Assembly (NCBI GenBank): GCA_003254925.1
Contig: QANZ01030885.1
Coordinates: 96,331 to 160,330 of the forward strand
Origin: Chamaecrista fasciculata
Lineage: Eukaryota > Streptophyta > Magnoliopsida > Fabales > Fabaceae
Length of the DNA stretch: 64,000 nt
Reading direction: 5' to 3'
The notes under the pieces are model-generated. The model was given only the letters and a program-made list of their open reading frames with translations. It was not told the origin of the DNA and did no database searches. A program made the translations under genes and the position numbers. This document shows, one piece after another, positions 1-10,929 of the stretch (its first letter is position 1; each line of letters begins with the position of its first letter).

Positions 1-1874
1 AGGACAACGTTGGACAGCCACGTGGGGTACTTGGTTTCGCGAATGAAACCTGCTGCCAGCAACTTCTCTACTTCTTCTTTCGCTGCCTGCTGGCGCTGTT
101 GACCCAAGTTTCTTTTCTTCTGGAAGACGCCGGGTCTCCCATCAACGTTAAGGGAGTGGCAGATGATGCTTGGGTCAATCCCCGGCATGTCCGATGCGGA
201 CCATGCAAAAATGTCCTCGTTCCGGTAGAGGAATTGGATCAATGCTTCTTTTTCTGGTGGGGGGAGGGTGGCGCAGACGTTGACGGTTTTTTCCGGGGAA
301 CCCGGAAAAGCCACTGACTCCATCTCATCCGAAGGCTGCGGATGATTCTGTGGGATCTCATCCCGTAAATCAACAATTTCGCAGTTCATTACTGCGTGTT
401 CCTTTTCTTTTCCTTTTTCTGAGGATGATGGCGGAGGGTTCTGCGGAGCTTCCCGGCTGGTCTGGGGCTTGGCCAGGCTGGTGGCGTAGCATTGCCTGGC
501 TACCTCCTGGTTCGCCCGTACCTGCCCCACGCCGTTAGGGGTGGGGAATTTCATCAGCAAGTGTGCCGTGGACACTACGGCACGGGCAGCGTTCAGCGAA
601 GGCCTACCGAGAATGGCGTTGTAGGCGGAGGGTGTCTTGACAACCACGAAGATAGTTGGGATGCACACGCACTTCGGATCCTCTCCCAGCGTGAGGTTCA
701 GTTCGATCATCCCCTCCACGGGGACCTGGGCCCCGGAAAAGCCTATCAGGTGCTCGTTGAAAGGGGAGAGTTGCTCTCGGGAGAGACCCATACTTGAGAA
801 GGCATCCCAAAATAATATGTCAGCCGAGGACCCCTGGTCAACCAAGATCCTCTTCACGTTGTACCTTCCGACCTCGGCTGTGATTACCATAGGGTCGCAC
901 TCTTCAGAGTCTACATCTGCCAGTTCCTCGTCAGTGAAAATGATTGGTTCTCCTTGGGGCGCGTGGGGTTTTTTGAGGTAATCCAGCTTCATAACGGATC
1001 TCCTCATTCGTTTCCGCGACTGCGGGCCCCTCCTCCGGCGATCCACTCCGCCGGCTATGACGTTGATGGTTCCCAACATCTGAGAACCTGTGTTATTCCC
1101 TCCTGATCCTCCTTCCGGAGGCCTGTCATCACGACGGGGTCTCTGTTGCCTGCCCTGGTCCGTACCCCGGTGTTCTCTGTCATCATCCCTTCTCTTGTTG
1201 TCTCTTTTCACGTACCTTCCTAGTTTTCCATTCTGGATGAGGGCCTCAATCTCATCCTTCAGCGATATGCACTCGTCGGTAGTATGACCGTGGTCCCGGT
1301 GGTATTCACAATACCGGTTCTGATCCTTCGGTCTGTCTCCGGGGCGTGACTTCCTCGGGGTGAGGACGGGAAAAATCCCGAGGCCCTGGGACTCTGCCAA
1401 TATTCGGGACTGCGAGACAGTGAGGACGGTGTAGACATTGAACCGTGCCCGGGAGGGGATTGGCTGTCTATCATTACCCCTCTCCTGCTGGGGGTGCTTC
1501 TGTCTGTCCTGCCGGGGGGGGTCCCGGCGCCGTTGGTCACCACGGTACTGCTGCTGCTGCTGCTGTTTGCTGCCGGAGCTCATGTTTGCAAATCTGCTCT
1601 TCTGGGAGGTGAAGGCATCCTCCTTTATGATGAACTCCTGGACCTTTGATAACAACTCTTCTAGCGAGCTAGGGTTCATGAAAGCTAGCTCCTTATGAGT
1701 TTGGCCGGGGCGGAGGCCTGCCTGAAAGGCGTGTACCGCCACACTGTCTTCGAGGTCCTTGACTGTGAGGCATTTCTGATTGAATCGGTGCAGGAAGTCA
1801 CGGAGAGACTCGTGCTCTCCCTGATGAACGTCCGCCAACACGGATGCCGGCTGCTTGTACACCACGCTGGTGGC
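1..1874 (-). CDS. T1 gag (C-terminal part) - protease - start of reverse transcriptase
   Basis: One reading frame (codon first bases at positions equal to 2 modulo 3) stays open from the gap to the left edge, about 620 codons with neither end visible. In order it shows: Gag segment ending in EEFIIKED-type residues near 1,620-1,680; a CAG run giving six glutamines near 1,550; a CHHC knuckle-like motif (CEYHRDHGHTTDEC) near 1,265-1,310; an aspartic protease with VDQGSSADIL near 835-870 and the ILGRPSLNAAR segment near 590-620; the linker with DIFAWSASDMPGIDP; and RT residues AAGFIRETKYPTWLSN at the edge. The plant Tat protease signature DQGSS replaces the retroviral DTG/DSG. The product would be a polyprotein acting in virus-like particles. 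No stop or frameshift is seen, so this copy may still be coding. The T1 assignment to Tat rests on Gag and protease similarity to T4. Confidence 0.85.
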
Positions 1875-2864
1875 NNNNNNNNNNNNNNNNNNNNNNNNNN
1901 NNNNNNNNNNNNNNNNNNNNNNNNNNNNNNNNNNNNNNNNNNNNNNNNNNNNNNNNNNNNNNNNNNNNNNNNNNNNNNNNNNNNNNNNNNNNNNNNNNNN
2001 NNNNNNNNNNNNNNNNNNNNNNNNNNNNNNNNNNNNNNNNNNNNNNNNNNNNNNNNNNNNNNNNNNNNNNNNNNNNNNNNNNNNNNNNNNNNNNNNNNNN
2101 NNNNNNNNNNNNNNNNNNNNNNNNNNNNNNNNNNNNNNNNNNNNNNNNNNNNNNNNNNNNNNNNNNNNNNNNNNNNNNNNNNNNNNNNNNNNNNNNNNNN
2201 NNNNNNNNNNNNNNNNNNNNNNNNNNNNNNNNNNNNNNNNNNNNNNNNNNNNNNNNNNNNNNNNNNNNNNNNNNNNNNNNNNNNNNNNNNNNNNNNNNNN
2301 NNNNNNNNNNNNNNNNNNNNNNNNNNNNNNNNNNNNNNNNNNNNNNNNNNNNNNNNNNNNNNNNNNNNNNNNNNNNNNNNNNNNNNNNNNNNNNNNNNNN
2401 NNNNNNNNNNNNNNNNNNNNNNNNNNNNNNNNNNNNNNNNNNNNNNNNNNNNNNNNNNNNNNNNNNNNNNNNNNNNNNNNNNNNNNNNNNNNNNNNNNNN
2501 NNNNNNNNNNNNNNNNNNNNNNNNNNNNNNNNNNNNNNNNNNNNNNNNNNNNNNNNNNNNNNNNNNNNNNNNNNNNNNNNNNNNNNNNNNNNNNNNNNNN
2601 NNNNNNNNNNNNNNNNNNNNNNNNNNNNNNNNNNNNNNNNNNNNNNNNNNNNNNNNNNNNNNNNNNNNNNNNNNNNNNNNNNNNNNNNNNNNNNNNNNNN
2701 NNNNNNNNNNNNNNNNNNNNNNNNNNNNNNNNNNNNNNNNNNNNNNNNNNNNNNNNNNNNNNNNNNNNNNNNNNNNNNNNNNNNNNNNNNNNNNNNNNNN
2801 NNNNNNNNNNNNNNNNNNNNNNNNNNNNNNNNNNNNNNNNNNNNNNNNNNNNNNNNNNNNNNNN
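1875..2864. other. assembly gap (990 N)
   Basis: A run of N. From the flanks it should hold the N-terminal half of T1 gag, the leader and PBS, and the inner part of the T1 5' LTR. The stated length may not be real. Confidence 0.99.
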
Positions 2865-3158
2865 GTGACAGCTATCACTGCCAGGGTACGGTGGGATTTC
2901 CAACCTTCTCTCCTGGTTGTCAGTGATAGCCAGGAGTGCTTTTCATGGTTTGGTCTGCGCGCAGGGGGCGTTTTAGTCCTTTTGCGTGTCCTTCTTGTCC
3001 TGTCACGTGCTTTCACGGATCCTGGCATTTAATGCCAATATCTTGGCATTAAATGCTTGAGTGTGGGAGGGGGAACCTGCCTGGGTTGCCCCTTCGTCGG
3101 GTATCCTTTGTGTCCTTGGAGAACAACTCCGAGGGGTCATTCCGAGGAGTGTATATCA
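2865..3158 (-). repeat. T1 5' LTR, outer (U3) part
   Basis: GC-richer than the host flank. The outer end reads TGATATACACTCC on the minus strand, giving the expected TG start. It contains a small inverted repeat, GGCATTTAATGCC and GGCATTAAATGC, near 3,022-3,054. The inner end is lost in the gap, so length and TATA box cannot be given. Confidence 0.65.
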
Positions 3159-4629
3159 ATATATTTCATTTGAAGGTGCAAATATTTTCAAACTTGTTAA
3201 TGTCTTCCCAATATTGTATGTATGATTAATAGAGTAAAAGTTGCCTAATGAAAATATGAGGAAGATGTATATATATAAGTAAATAAGAGTGCTAGCAGTT
3301 TAATTTAGCAGTTTGGTTCGGTTTAATTTAACAAAAAAAACGTTAAATAACAATAAATAATTTTAGGAAACACATTGAAAGACTGTAATTTCATTAATAA
3401 TTATATTAAAAAAATTAAATTGATTATAATTATATTTTTTAAAATTAAATTTAATAGTTTTATCTTTTGAAAAGTAAATTAAAATACTTGTCATTTTTAA
3501 AGACAAAATCAGTAACTTATACTATTACTCATTATAAAAATAAAAAGGTTTTATTTAAAAATAGATACAAAATTATAACATTTTGTCAAATTATAAATTT
3601 GGTCTCATATCTTTTGTTTAAATATAAATTTGGTCTCGTATCTTTTTTACTGCCGATTTGGTCTGATATTTATGTTAGGTTCCAATTCGGTCCCATATCC
3701 TTTTTTTTATTAAAGACTTGATCTCATATATTTAGGTCAAGTACAAAATTAGTCACATATTTTTAAGTCAGGTGAAAGAATGAATAACCCCAATTTCTCA
3801 GTAAGTGAATAGTTAAAGAATGAAGAATGACACGAAGTTACAGTCTTACACATGGATTCGTTCCAAAATGTTATATGTGCTTGTGTTTCTTTATGTTTAA
3901 TTTTGTATTTTGTTATCTACCAGCTATCCCGTGCCTACGTGGTTGAGTGCTATGCCTCATATCCTGTGGTCACGGTTTCAAAATACCTCTCTTATTTTTT
4001 TACTTTTACATATAACTCACTAAATAATCACTAGAAATCAAATTTAAGCCATGTAATTGTCAGTTCTCTTTTTTATTATGAGAAACTTACTGTTTGATTC
4101 TTTAATTTACACCGAGTCAATTCGGTCAAATTTAGAGATAACAAATTATAAATTTAATATAAATTCAAAAATTAAATAGTATAAATTTAGTATATATTCA
4201 GAGACAAAAAAAAAATATAAAGTTAATTAGTTCAAATTCATGGACCAAATAGTATTAATTTAGTATAAATTTAGGGACCAAAAAAATATAAAATTAGTTC
4301 AAATCTAAAGACCAAATAGTATTATTTTAGTACAAACTGAAAGACCAATTAAAAAGCATAAAATTAATTCAAATTCAGAGACCTAATAATTAATAATTGA
4401 AATATTTCAAGGACCAAACCATGTACTTCGATTATTCAAGGACTGAATTTGAATTAATCGAAGTACATGCAATTTTTTCTCTTTTATTATTTTTTGTTAA
4501 TGCATGCAATTTGTTATAACTGTAACTTATTATTATTTTTTAAATTAAAATATACATTGTTGGACATTGTGATTAATTCATTAGCTTATTGGATTTCTTA
4601 AGGATGATACAATTTACACAAAGTTTGAA
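3159..4629. other. AT-rich intergenic DNA with MITE and SINE relics
   Basis: No gene seen. Around 3,595-3,775 there are repeated TTTGGTCTCATAT-like words, the remains of a foldback MITE of the kind seen elsewhere in the window. Around 3,915-4,010 a tRNA-like A box (TACGTGGTTGAG) and B box (GGTTTCAAAATACC) suggest a decayed SINE, which is weak. The stretch 4,170-4,440 resembles 42,285-42,430 (shared phrases such as TTAGTATAAATTTAG and GACCTAATAATT), so both belong to one dispersed repeat. A perfect 15-bp inverted repeat lies at 4,420-4,434 and 4,455-4,469. Confidence 0.5.
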
Positions 4630-5358
4630 GGAGGAGTTTGATACACGGATTGAAAAAATAGTCCCGGGATTATGAGCTCCGGAATAGAGTAATCTCGCGT
4701 TTGGTACGCGGATTGGAAAATTAGTTCCGGGAATATTGTATTACCAAGAATAGGATAATTTCCTAAAATAGCTATTTTCTAATCCCACCTTAGGAGGTGG
4801 GATTAGTCTAATCCCATGACATGAGATTATTTTCCCATTCAAAATTACTTTATTACCCCTAATAAATTTCCTCTAATTAATTAATTCTTTCTCTACAAAC
4901 CCCGGTCACTTTTCATCTTTGTCATTTTACAACTCTTTGTTGAGTGAGACTTTTTTAGACAATTTTATTATGTTGAGAATTATGGACATTGTGTTATGAA
5001 ATAATATTTTTCTCATTAATCTATTAATGTTATTTAAAAATTTTAATTATGATATAATTATTTCTTTATGATATAGTATTTTTCTTATGATTTTTTTTTG
5101 AAGAACTTCTACATTTGATAAACTATTGGTTGGTTGAGAATAAAAAGTCAAGGGCATATTTGTAAAAGTATTAAACATTCCTAGGAATATAAAAGTTGAA
5201 TCAAACATAAGATTGTAACATTCCTGAAAATATTGCAAAATAATCCTAGGATTATTTTAACTCATCCAAAGAGACATTCTTATAATCATGAGAATCTTAT
5301 TCCTGAAAATCACATATCTTCCTGGGATTAAAAAATAATTCTTATACCAAACGCCTCC
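4630..5358. mobile_element. Tourist/PIF-Harbinger-like MITE, about 730 bp
   Basis: Left end GGAGGAGTTTGATAC and right end ACCAAACGCCTCC are imperfect inverted repeats of the GGAGGCGTTTGGT type common in plant Harbinger-derived MITEs. A second, better copy of the terminal motif (GTTTGGTACGCGGATTGG) sits at about 4,697, so the left end looks duplicated. The three flanking bases are GAA on the left and TAA on the right, close to the usual TAA/TTA target duplication but not exact. No transposase coding is visible. Confidence 0.5.
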
Positions 5359-5649
5359 TAAAAGTTTCACATCTAAGGCCAAGAATAAATATACTCTTAC
5401 ACTTGTTCACCTTGAGAAGTTAAAGTTAAGTCCAAATGACAGCCATGAATGCTTTGATAAAGAGGCAAAGGTTGCTGGAGTCCATTTCTCCTAAATTTGC
5501 GCCACATGGTTTGGCTATCCAAAAGTCCAACGACTTCTTAAATTATGAGATTGTGGGGTCCCATAAAAAATATTAACAAGGCAATCTATTTTAACTTAAC
5601 TATATAATAGATGAAGTAAATAATGAGAATAATGTTTTCAAGTATTGTA
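5359..5649. other. intergenic DNA, nothing recognised
   Basis: Moderately AT-rich, with no ORF, repeat or RNA signal that I can support. Confidence 0.4.
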
Positions 5650-6090
5650 AAAAGAAAAGGTCAAAAAACACTTTTGGTCCTATAACTTTTACTCAGGTCT
5701 CAATTTAGTCCCATAATTTTTTTGTTGCACTTTTGATTTAATATCTTTTCAAAAAGTTATCGATTTAGTCCTGTATCACTTTTGGTCTCATATATTTTGG
5801 TTAAATTGCAGAATCGCAAAAAGTTTCATTATCAGTCCCATATAATCCAAAGATACCAATTTTGTACATGACCCAAATATATAAGATCAATTTTACAACC
5901 TGACCAAAAGATATAGGAACGATTATGTAATTTTTTTTTACCTGACCCAAATATATGAGACCAAAAGTGCAACACGAGACTATATATGCAATTTGAGCAA
6001 AAGATATAGGACCAAAAGTGCAACAAAAAGTTATGGCACTAAATTGAGACCTGAGCAAAAGTTATAAGACCAAAAAGCTAGAAAAACCAT
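5650..6090. mobile_element. foldback MITE (TTTTGGTCC type)
   Basis: The left arm has CACTTTTGGTCCTATAACTT followed by CAGGTCTCAATTTAGTCCC. The right arm is the reverse complement with mismatches (CTAAATTGAGACCTGAGC then AAAAGTTATAAGACC). The arms are roughly 60 bp with further internal pairing. Ends near 5,659 (GGTC) and 6,088 (ACC) fit the GGC/GGT termini of the better-preserved foldback elements at 38,977 and 46,384, but no 9-bp target duplication survives. Confidence 0.55.
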
Positions 6091-7214
6091 TTTTGAAGAT
6101 AAAAATGATAATTTGCCTGGTATTTTTAATGAAGCTGGAAAATCTAGGACCATCAATAAAATACCACTCGATTGAATAAAAATTGGATTTAATTTCAACT
6201 AAAACTCAAAAATATCTTCAAGTGTAATAATATATATATATATATATATACTATCCATATATAGTAACTTAATAATTTCTACTAGAAGAATAATGGGAAG
6301 CATTACATCTTTCATTGTCGGAAAACAACTGCTTTTATGGTTCGAGTCCAGTGTTGAAAGGAGGATAAGTATGGTCAGAAATTTACGAGAATAAAACGTC
6401 AAATCACTTGTATTTCTGTTTGGCATAATTTACTTATTTAACTAATTTCATAAAAAAAATTAATTTACTTTTTTAAGAAAAAAAAACATAATTTTCACTT
6501 CAAATATTTTTTTAATTGTATCTCTTACAAGTTACAACACTGATTAAGATGTATTGTTATATTTTTTAAAAAACTCGAACAAAAGTTTAAATTTAACAAT
6601 TTTGACAAAATCCCATATTCTATTTCAGTTTCTAAAACATCCCTTTCTTATAATTTTGGGTCACAGGTTGAGGTCTTGGATGCTAAGGCATGTCCTGCCA
6701 GTATCTAACAAATTGAAACATGACAAAGAAAGATCAAACAACAGAAAGAACAAACTCTCACTGGCCAAAAAGGAAAAAAGAAAAATTCTGTGATCTGAGG
6801 TTAAAGCAAAGATCAAGACATCTTGTGATTTTCTTTCTTCATTAGATAAAAATACAAGCAAAACTAACCAAGAAGAAGAAGAAAGTTTCTGAAGCATTCT
6901 TATGTACTTGCATTTAAGATTTAAGATTAGATGTAATGAATCAGTAAAAATTGCTTGTTTCTGATGAAGAGGTCCATTTTTAATGGAAGATCACAATGAG
7001 GAGAATCTTTGGAGAGATTACCTTTTGTTTCAAACAAATTTGCTTCATCATTCTCTTCTAGCACTTCAATTACAACAAAAGGGTCATATATATATTTATA
7101 GTGAAACTCTTGACAAATCTACCAGTTTGAAACCCTTAAAACATGACCAAAACAGAAAGCTTCACAAAATCAACAGGATTCACAATTTCACTCACAGATA
7201 TTTCCTAATACTTA
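6091..7214. other. 3' flank of the kinase gene
   Basis: AT-rich, with a short TA run near 6,226-6,250. It should contain the 3' untranslated region and poly(A) signals of the minus-strand kinase gene, but no boundary can be fixed. No second gene is recognised. Confidence 0.4.
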
Positions 7215-9457
7215 TCAATCAGAAGAAATGGACAACCTATCCAAAGCATCAAGAACATGCCTCATTGTCGGTCTCTTCTCGGGGCTGCTATGCACACAAG
7301 CCATCGCGATCTTCAAAACCGCAATAATCTCCTCTTCCTTATCAGCATCTTCTGGCAAATATGGGTCTAACACATCAGAGAGTGGCTTCTTCTCCTCAAT
7401 GCAGAATTGAATCCATTGAACAAGGTCCATCTCGGTGTTTCCCACTTGGACAATCGGTAATCTTCCCGTGATCATCTCTAGCAAAATCACGCCGTACGAA
7501 TAAACATCCCACTTCTGCGATGGCTTCACCACTTTCAGTGCTTCAGGAGCCTGGTAACCAGTTCCCAAGACATTACTCGTGATTTCTGATGCAGACAAGC
7601 TCTTTTGTCTTTCGTGGGGTTTCTCGGCTGCAACTCGGTTGGATTGCAAGGTTGGAGAACCCCCAGCAATATTTGCTAGTCTTCCAAGTCCAAAATCAGA
7701 AATGTGGGGCTCCATGTCATGCCCAAGCAGTACGTTACTCGGCTTCAGATCTCCATGGACATACTTTTTCGGGCTAAACTCGTGTAGGTAAACCAATCCC
7801 TTTGCAATTCCCTTAACAATTTTCAGCCGAATCGACCAAGAAAGTGGCGTGAATGCCACAAGTCCAGCCTTCCCTAAAGACATTGAATGAAACCAAACAA
7901 CCAAAATGTTAGAGATTATAATAAATCTATCCATAAAAGAAATAGGCTTGCTTGCATATAATGAGACTTACCATGAATTGCGGTAGCGAGATTTCCATTG
8001 GGTATATAATCATAGATGAGAAGCTTCTCATCAACAGACCAGTAATAAGCTCTAAGGGTAACAATATTAGGATGCTTCAATCTTCCTATTGCTTCTACTT
8101 CAGTTTGAAACTCTTTAAACCTTTGAGAACCACCTTCCCCTAATCTCCTCACAGCTAAGGTAAGCCCATCTTCAAGTACCACTTTGTAAACAATGCCTAT
8201 TCCACTCTTCCCCAGAACAAAAGCAGAAGCCTTAAGAAGCTCATCCAAATCAAAAGCCACTTGGGTGTCTAATGGAACAAGATCATACTGCTCAACATTC
8301 TCAGATAAGGTCTCAGATTCATCTTTTCTAAAGCATAAGCACTCCTTGCTTCTCCCTTTACCTCCTTTCTCAAAACTAGCTTCATCATTATCATGATTAA
8401 GACCACAAATTCTTGAGTAGCAGTAAGAGAAAAGCAAACCCAAGAGACAAATTCCAACTATGTCACCCACAACAATGCCTATAATAGCACCTTTTGTTAG
8501 CCCTTTGGTTTTCTCACTTCTCCCAAAGCCATTATCAGAACCGAATGGTGGATTGTTATCTGGAAGAAATGGCAATGATGAAGGTGAGTTAGCACCTTGA
8601 GTTTCTGATGAACAAGGGTTCTTCAATGGAGTCCCACATAAACCAGGATTGCCTATAAAAGCTGTTGGTCCTCTGTTCATTAAGGCACCATTCTGTGGTA
8701 TAGGACCACTTAAATTGTTGTAAGTAAGATCAATATAAACTTTCTCAGGCAAATTTCCAAGGCTTGGTGGGATTGAACCAGAGAAACGATTATGAGACAA
8801 ATCTACAGTTCCCTGAAGGCTTGACAGATTACCCATATCACTTGGGATTGACCCATTGAAATAGTTGAAAGAAAGGTCAAGTTTTTGCAGAGAGAGCAAA
8901 TCAGTACCAAATCGATCTGGGAGAGGACCAGTGAAATTGTTTTGACTTAAAACAAGGGTTTTGAGTCTCTTGCATTGAACAATCGAAGAAGGTAAAGACC
9001 CATTAAAGAGATTTTGAGATAAATCTAAGGTTTGAAGGTACCTGAGGTTCCCAATCTCTTTTGGAACATACCCAGAAAAGGAATTGCCATAAAGGACCAA
9101 ACTTTGAAGCCCTTGTGCTTGAAATAGCTCAGCAGGCAATTTTCCAAAGAGCTTGTTGTTCCTGAAATTTACATGGCGAAGCTGAGAGAGAGATCCCAGA
9201 GAAGAAGGAAGAAAACCCTGAAGCTTCCTCTTTGGAATGCTAATGGACACAACATTTTGGTCCTTGCATGTAATTCCATTCCATGAACATGGGGTTTCAT
9301 CAGAAGAATTCCAGCTACTCATAGACCATTCTGGGTCTGAAATAGACTGCTTAAGAGCCCAAAGGACAGAGCCTTCGGCATTTAAAGAAGTCACATAAGA
9401 AAGATTGTTGCAGAGAAGTAGAAGAAGAAGAAGAAGCAAGGAAATCAAAGAAAGCAT
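7215..9457 (-). CDS. LRR receptor-like kinase, ZAR1-like (LRR-III type), two exons
   Basis: Exon 1 is 9,457-7,972 and exon 2 is 7,873-7,215, about 714 codons, close to the roughly 700 usual for this family. ATG at 9,457 is chosen because the in-frame TTG two codons upstream is not a plant start. Order: signal peptide with a leucine run (1-25); LRRNT with CSWNGITC (about 55-65); about six LRRs (66-250); GNPGLCG cap; one membrane span (about 323-346); [17 protein letters not shown] juxtamembrane motif; kinase (about 403-700). The glycine loop GKSGIG, DFGLGRL and APE are present, but the beta-3 lysine is Arg (LAVRRLG, about 437) and HRD is HGD (VHGDLKPSN, about 535), so it is non-RD and atypical. 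It most resembles Arabidopsis ZAR1 (At2g01210), a plasma-membrane protein of early zygote division; that role is inferred from similarity. It is the only intact host gene in the window. Confidence 0.93.
7874..7971 (-). other. intron of the ZAR1-like kinase gene (98 bp)
   Basis: The donor on the minus strand is CATG|GTAAGTCTC and the acceptor is TCTTTAG|GGAAGGC. Removing it joins the two kinase halves in phase (phase 1, within the Gly codon of AIHGKAG). The reading frame of exon 1 hits stops inside it. Confidence 0.9.
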
Positions 9458-9790
9458 ATCCAACTTAGTGACCGTTGGAGAAAAACCCAGAACACAGAAG
9501 AAGCTGAGGAGTGAAAATTGAAGAAGAAGAACAGTGAAGATTCACTTTATGAAAGAACGAAAGAAAGAAAGAGAGAAATAAAGTGAAAGCGGTGTGAGTG
9601 AACAGTGATAATAATAGGGATGAGAAGAAAGGGTTGAAGAGTGGGAAAAGGTTCAGCTTACGAAGACATTGATTTGGGGGCATAACATTAAGAATACAAG
9701 AAAGAGGAAATGAAAAATAGAAAAAGAAGGGAAAGAGATAGAGGAGAAGAGAAGATATAATTAATTACTCGTGCGTTATATGGCTGCGAT
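9458..9790 (-). promoter_or_regulatory. 5' leader and proximal promoter of the kinase gene
   Basis: On the minus strand this is strongly CT-rich (notably 9,690-9,760 and 9,535-9,600), a usual look for plant 5' leaders and core promoters. A weak TATA-like TTATATC lies near 9,757. A 72-codon upstream ORF starts at ATG 9,683 and stops at 9,465, just before the main ATG. Whether it is transcribed depends on the unmapped start site. Confidence 0.45.
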
Positions 9791-9843
9791 ACTCTCGCGA
9801 TATTTTGGTCGTGGTCCATATTCCAGCGAAAGGGTTTAGTGTA

Positions 9844-10539
9844 GGCAAAAGTACTAATTTAGTCCCCAAACTTTACACCAACTGTCAATTTCGTCCCCAA
9901 TTCTTTTTGCTGTCTATTTCATCCTAATGTTTTACATTTTAGTCAACTTTTGTTGAAGTCCCACATTGTTTGGTTAAAAGGTTTTCTAACTCTCTATATA
10001 TAATGAGGCAACCATCTCCCTTTGAGAGCTCTTTTGAGGTTAGTTAGGTCTTTCTATATAGTATTAGAGCCAGGTTTAAGCATGTGGGATCAATGAGCCT
10101 TACTGTGTGCTGCCTTAGGAATAACCCGTTGGCTTCACGCTCCTATGGTCGGGCGTGACGGAGGAGCGTTGAAGTCCACATTGCTTGGTTAAAAAAACTT
10201 TTTAACTCTATAAAATAATAAGGAAACCCTCTTTCTTTAAAAGCTCTTTTGGGGTGAGTTAGACATTTCTACAATGTTATCATTTGATTAACTTCTTTCA
10301 ATAAATTGACGACAGACTGCATCCTGTTTTTCAATCTGAATTAGGATTTGAGTTTATTTTCAATTTTGATTTATATATCATTAGCCACGTAGATTTTGTC
10401 GATAATATTTAGCTAAAGTAAGTGTAAAGGATAAAATTGACCAAAATGTAAAATATTAGAGACGAAATTGACAAAAAAAAAATTAGGGACAAAATTGACA
10501 ATTAATATAAAATTTGAAGACAAAATTAGTAATTTTACC
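9844..10539. mobile_element. Mutator-like foldback MITE containing a TRIM
   Basis: Left terminus GGCAAAAGTACTAATTTAG, right terminus the reverse complement of GGTAAAATTACTAATTTTG. Both arms continue with TTTCGTCCC/GGGACAAAATTG words. Flanks GTTTAGTGTA and GTTTAATGCA form an imperfect (8 of 10) target duplication. It lies just upstream of the kinase gene promoter. Confidence 0.6.
9951..10273 (+). mobile_element. TRIM (terminal-repeat retrotransposon in miniature), 323 bp
   Basis: Two similar terminal repeats of about 108 bp (9,951-10,058 and 10,167-10,273) both start with GTTGAAGTCC and end in TTTCTATA/TTTCTACA. The first is followed directly by TAGTATTAGAGCCAGG, a decayed initiator-Met primer binding site (TGGTATCAGAGCC). 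The second is preceded by a purine-rich GACGGAGGAG tract. The interior is about 108 bp and has no coding capacity. No clear target duplication is left. Confidence 0.7.
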
Positions 10540-10929
10540 GTTTAATGCAAGCAATGCTGGCTCGTGAGCAGTGAGTGAGTGAGGGACGCTTTCTTCTGGC
10601 AACTTTTCCTTTTAACCAGAAAAACAAAGAAGTGAGGACTCATCTTTTCATATGCACAAAAATAATTTATAGCTCAGACTTGCACTTTTGTAAGCTAAAA
10701 GCACATCAAGCTTTAATCGAAACGTTAGATAAGGAAAAAAGTTATTAAAAAAAGAAAAGGAAACAAGTGTTTTTTTTTCGCAGAACAAAAAACATTTATA
10801 CTTTGATATAGGGGTATTAATTTTTTTTTTTCGTAGAAGATATAGGGGTATTTAAAATCAAACCAGATTAAACCAAAATAAGAACAATATTGAATTAAAT
10901 CAAACTAAAAAATATAATTTTATTAAAAA
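10540..10929. other. AT-rich intergenic DNA left of T2
   Basis: No gene seen. Its last part (about 10,885-10,929) is partly the reverse complement of the host DNA right of T2 (36,184-36,215), so T2 landed in the centre of an inverted repeat. The last five bases, AAAAA, are the left target-site duplication of T2. Confidence 0.5.

Larger units (their letters stand above)
1..3158 (-). mobile_element. Tat-type Ty3/gypsy retrotransposon T1, partial (5' LTR through early RT)
   Basis: A minus-strand element that enters from the left edge. Read from right to left it has an LTR whose outer end is at 3,158 (minus-strand start TGATATACACTCC), an assembly gap hiding the inner LTR, PBS and N-terminal gag, then the C-terminal gag, protease and the first part of reverse transcriptase. 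Its LTR differs from those of the other Tat elements here, so it is a separate family. The five bases outside the LTR (ATATA, 3,159-3,163) would be the target-site duplication, but the partner lies outside the window. Gag-pol is open throughout the visible 1.87 kb, which makes this the least decayed Tat coding region of the window and suggests a fairly recent insertion. Confidence 0.85.

Noticed and set aside
1549-1567. CTG run as a repeat expansion of a host gene
   Set aside because: It encodes six glutamines in T1 gag; ordinary low-complexity variation.
1685-3032. Long ORFs on both strands across 1,875-2,864
   Set aside because: They are open only because N is read as unknown residues. The same holds for all long frames crossing 53,546-54,517.
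6226-6250. TA microsatellite as a marker of an element border
   Set aside because: Simple repeat without inverted ends or duplications next to it.
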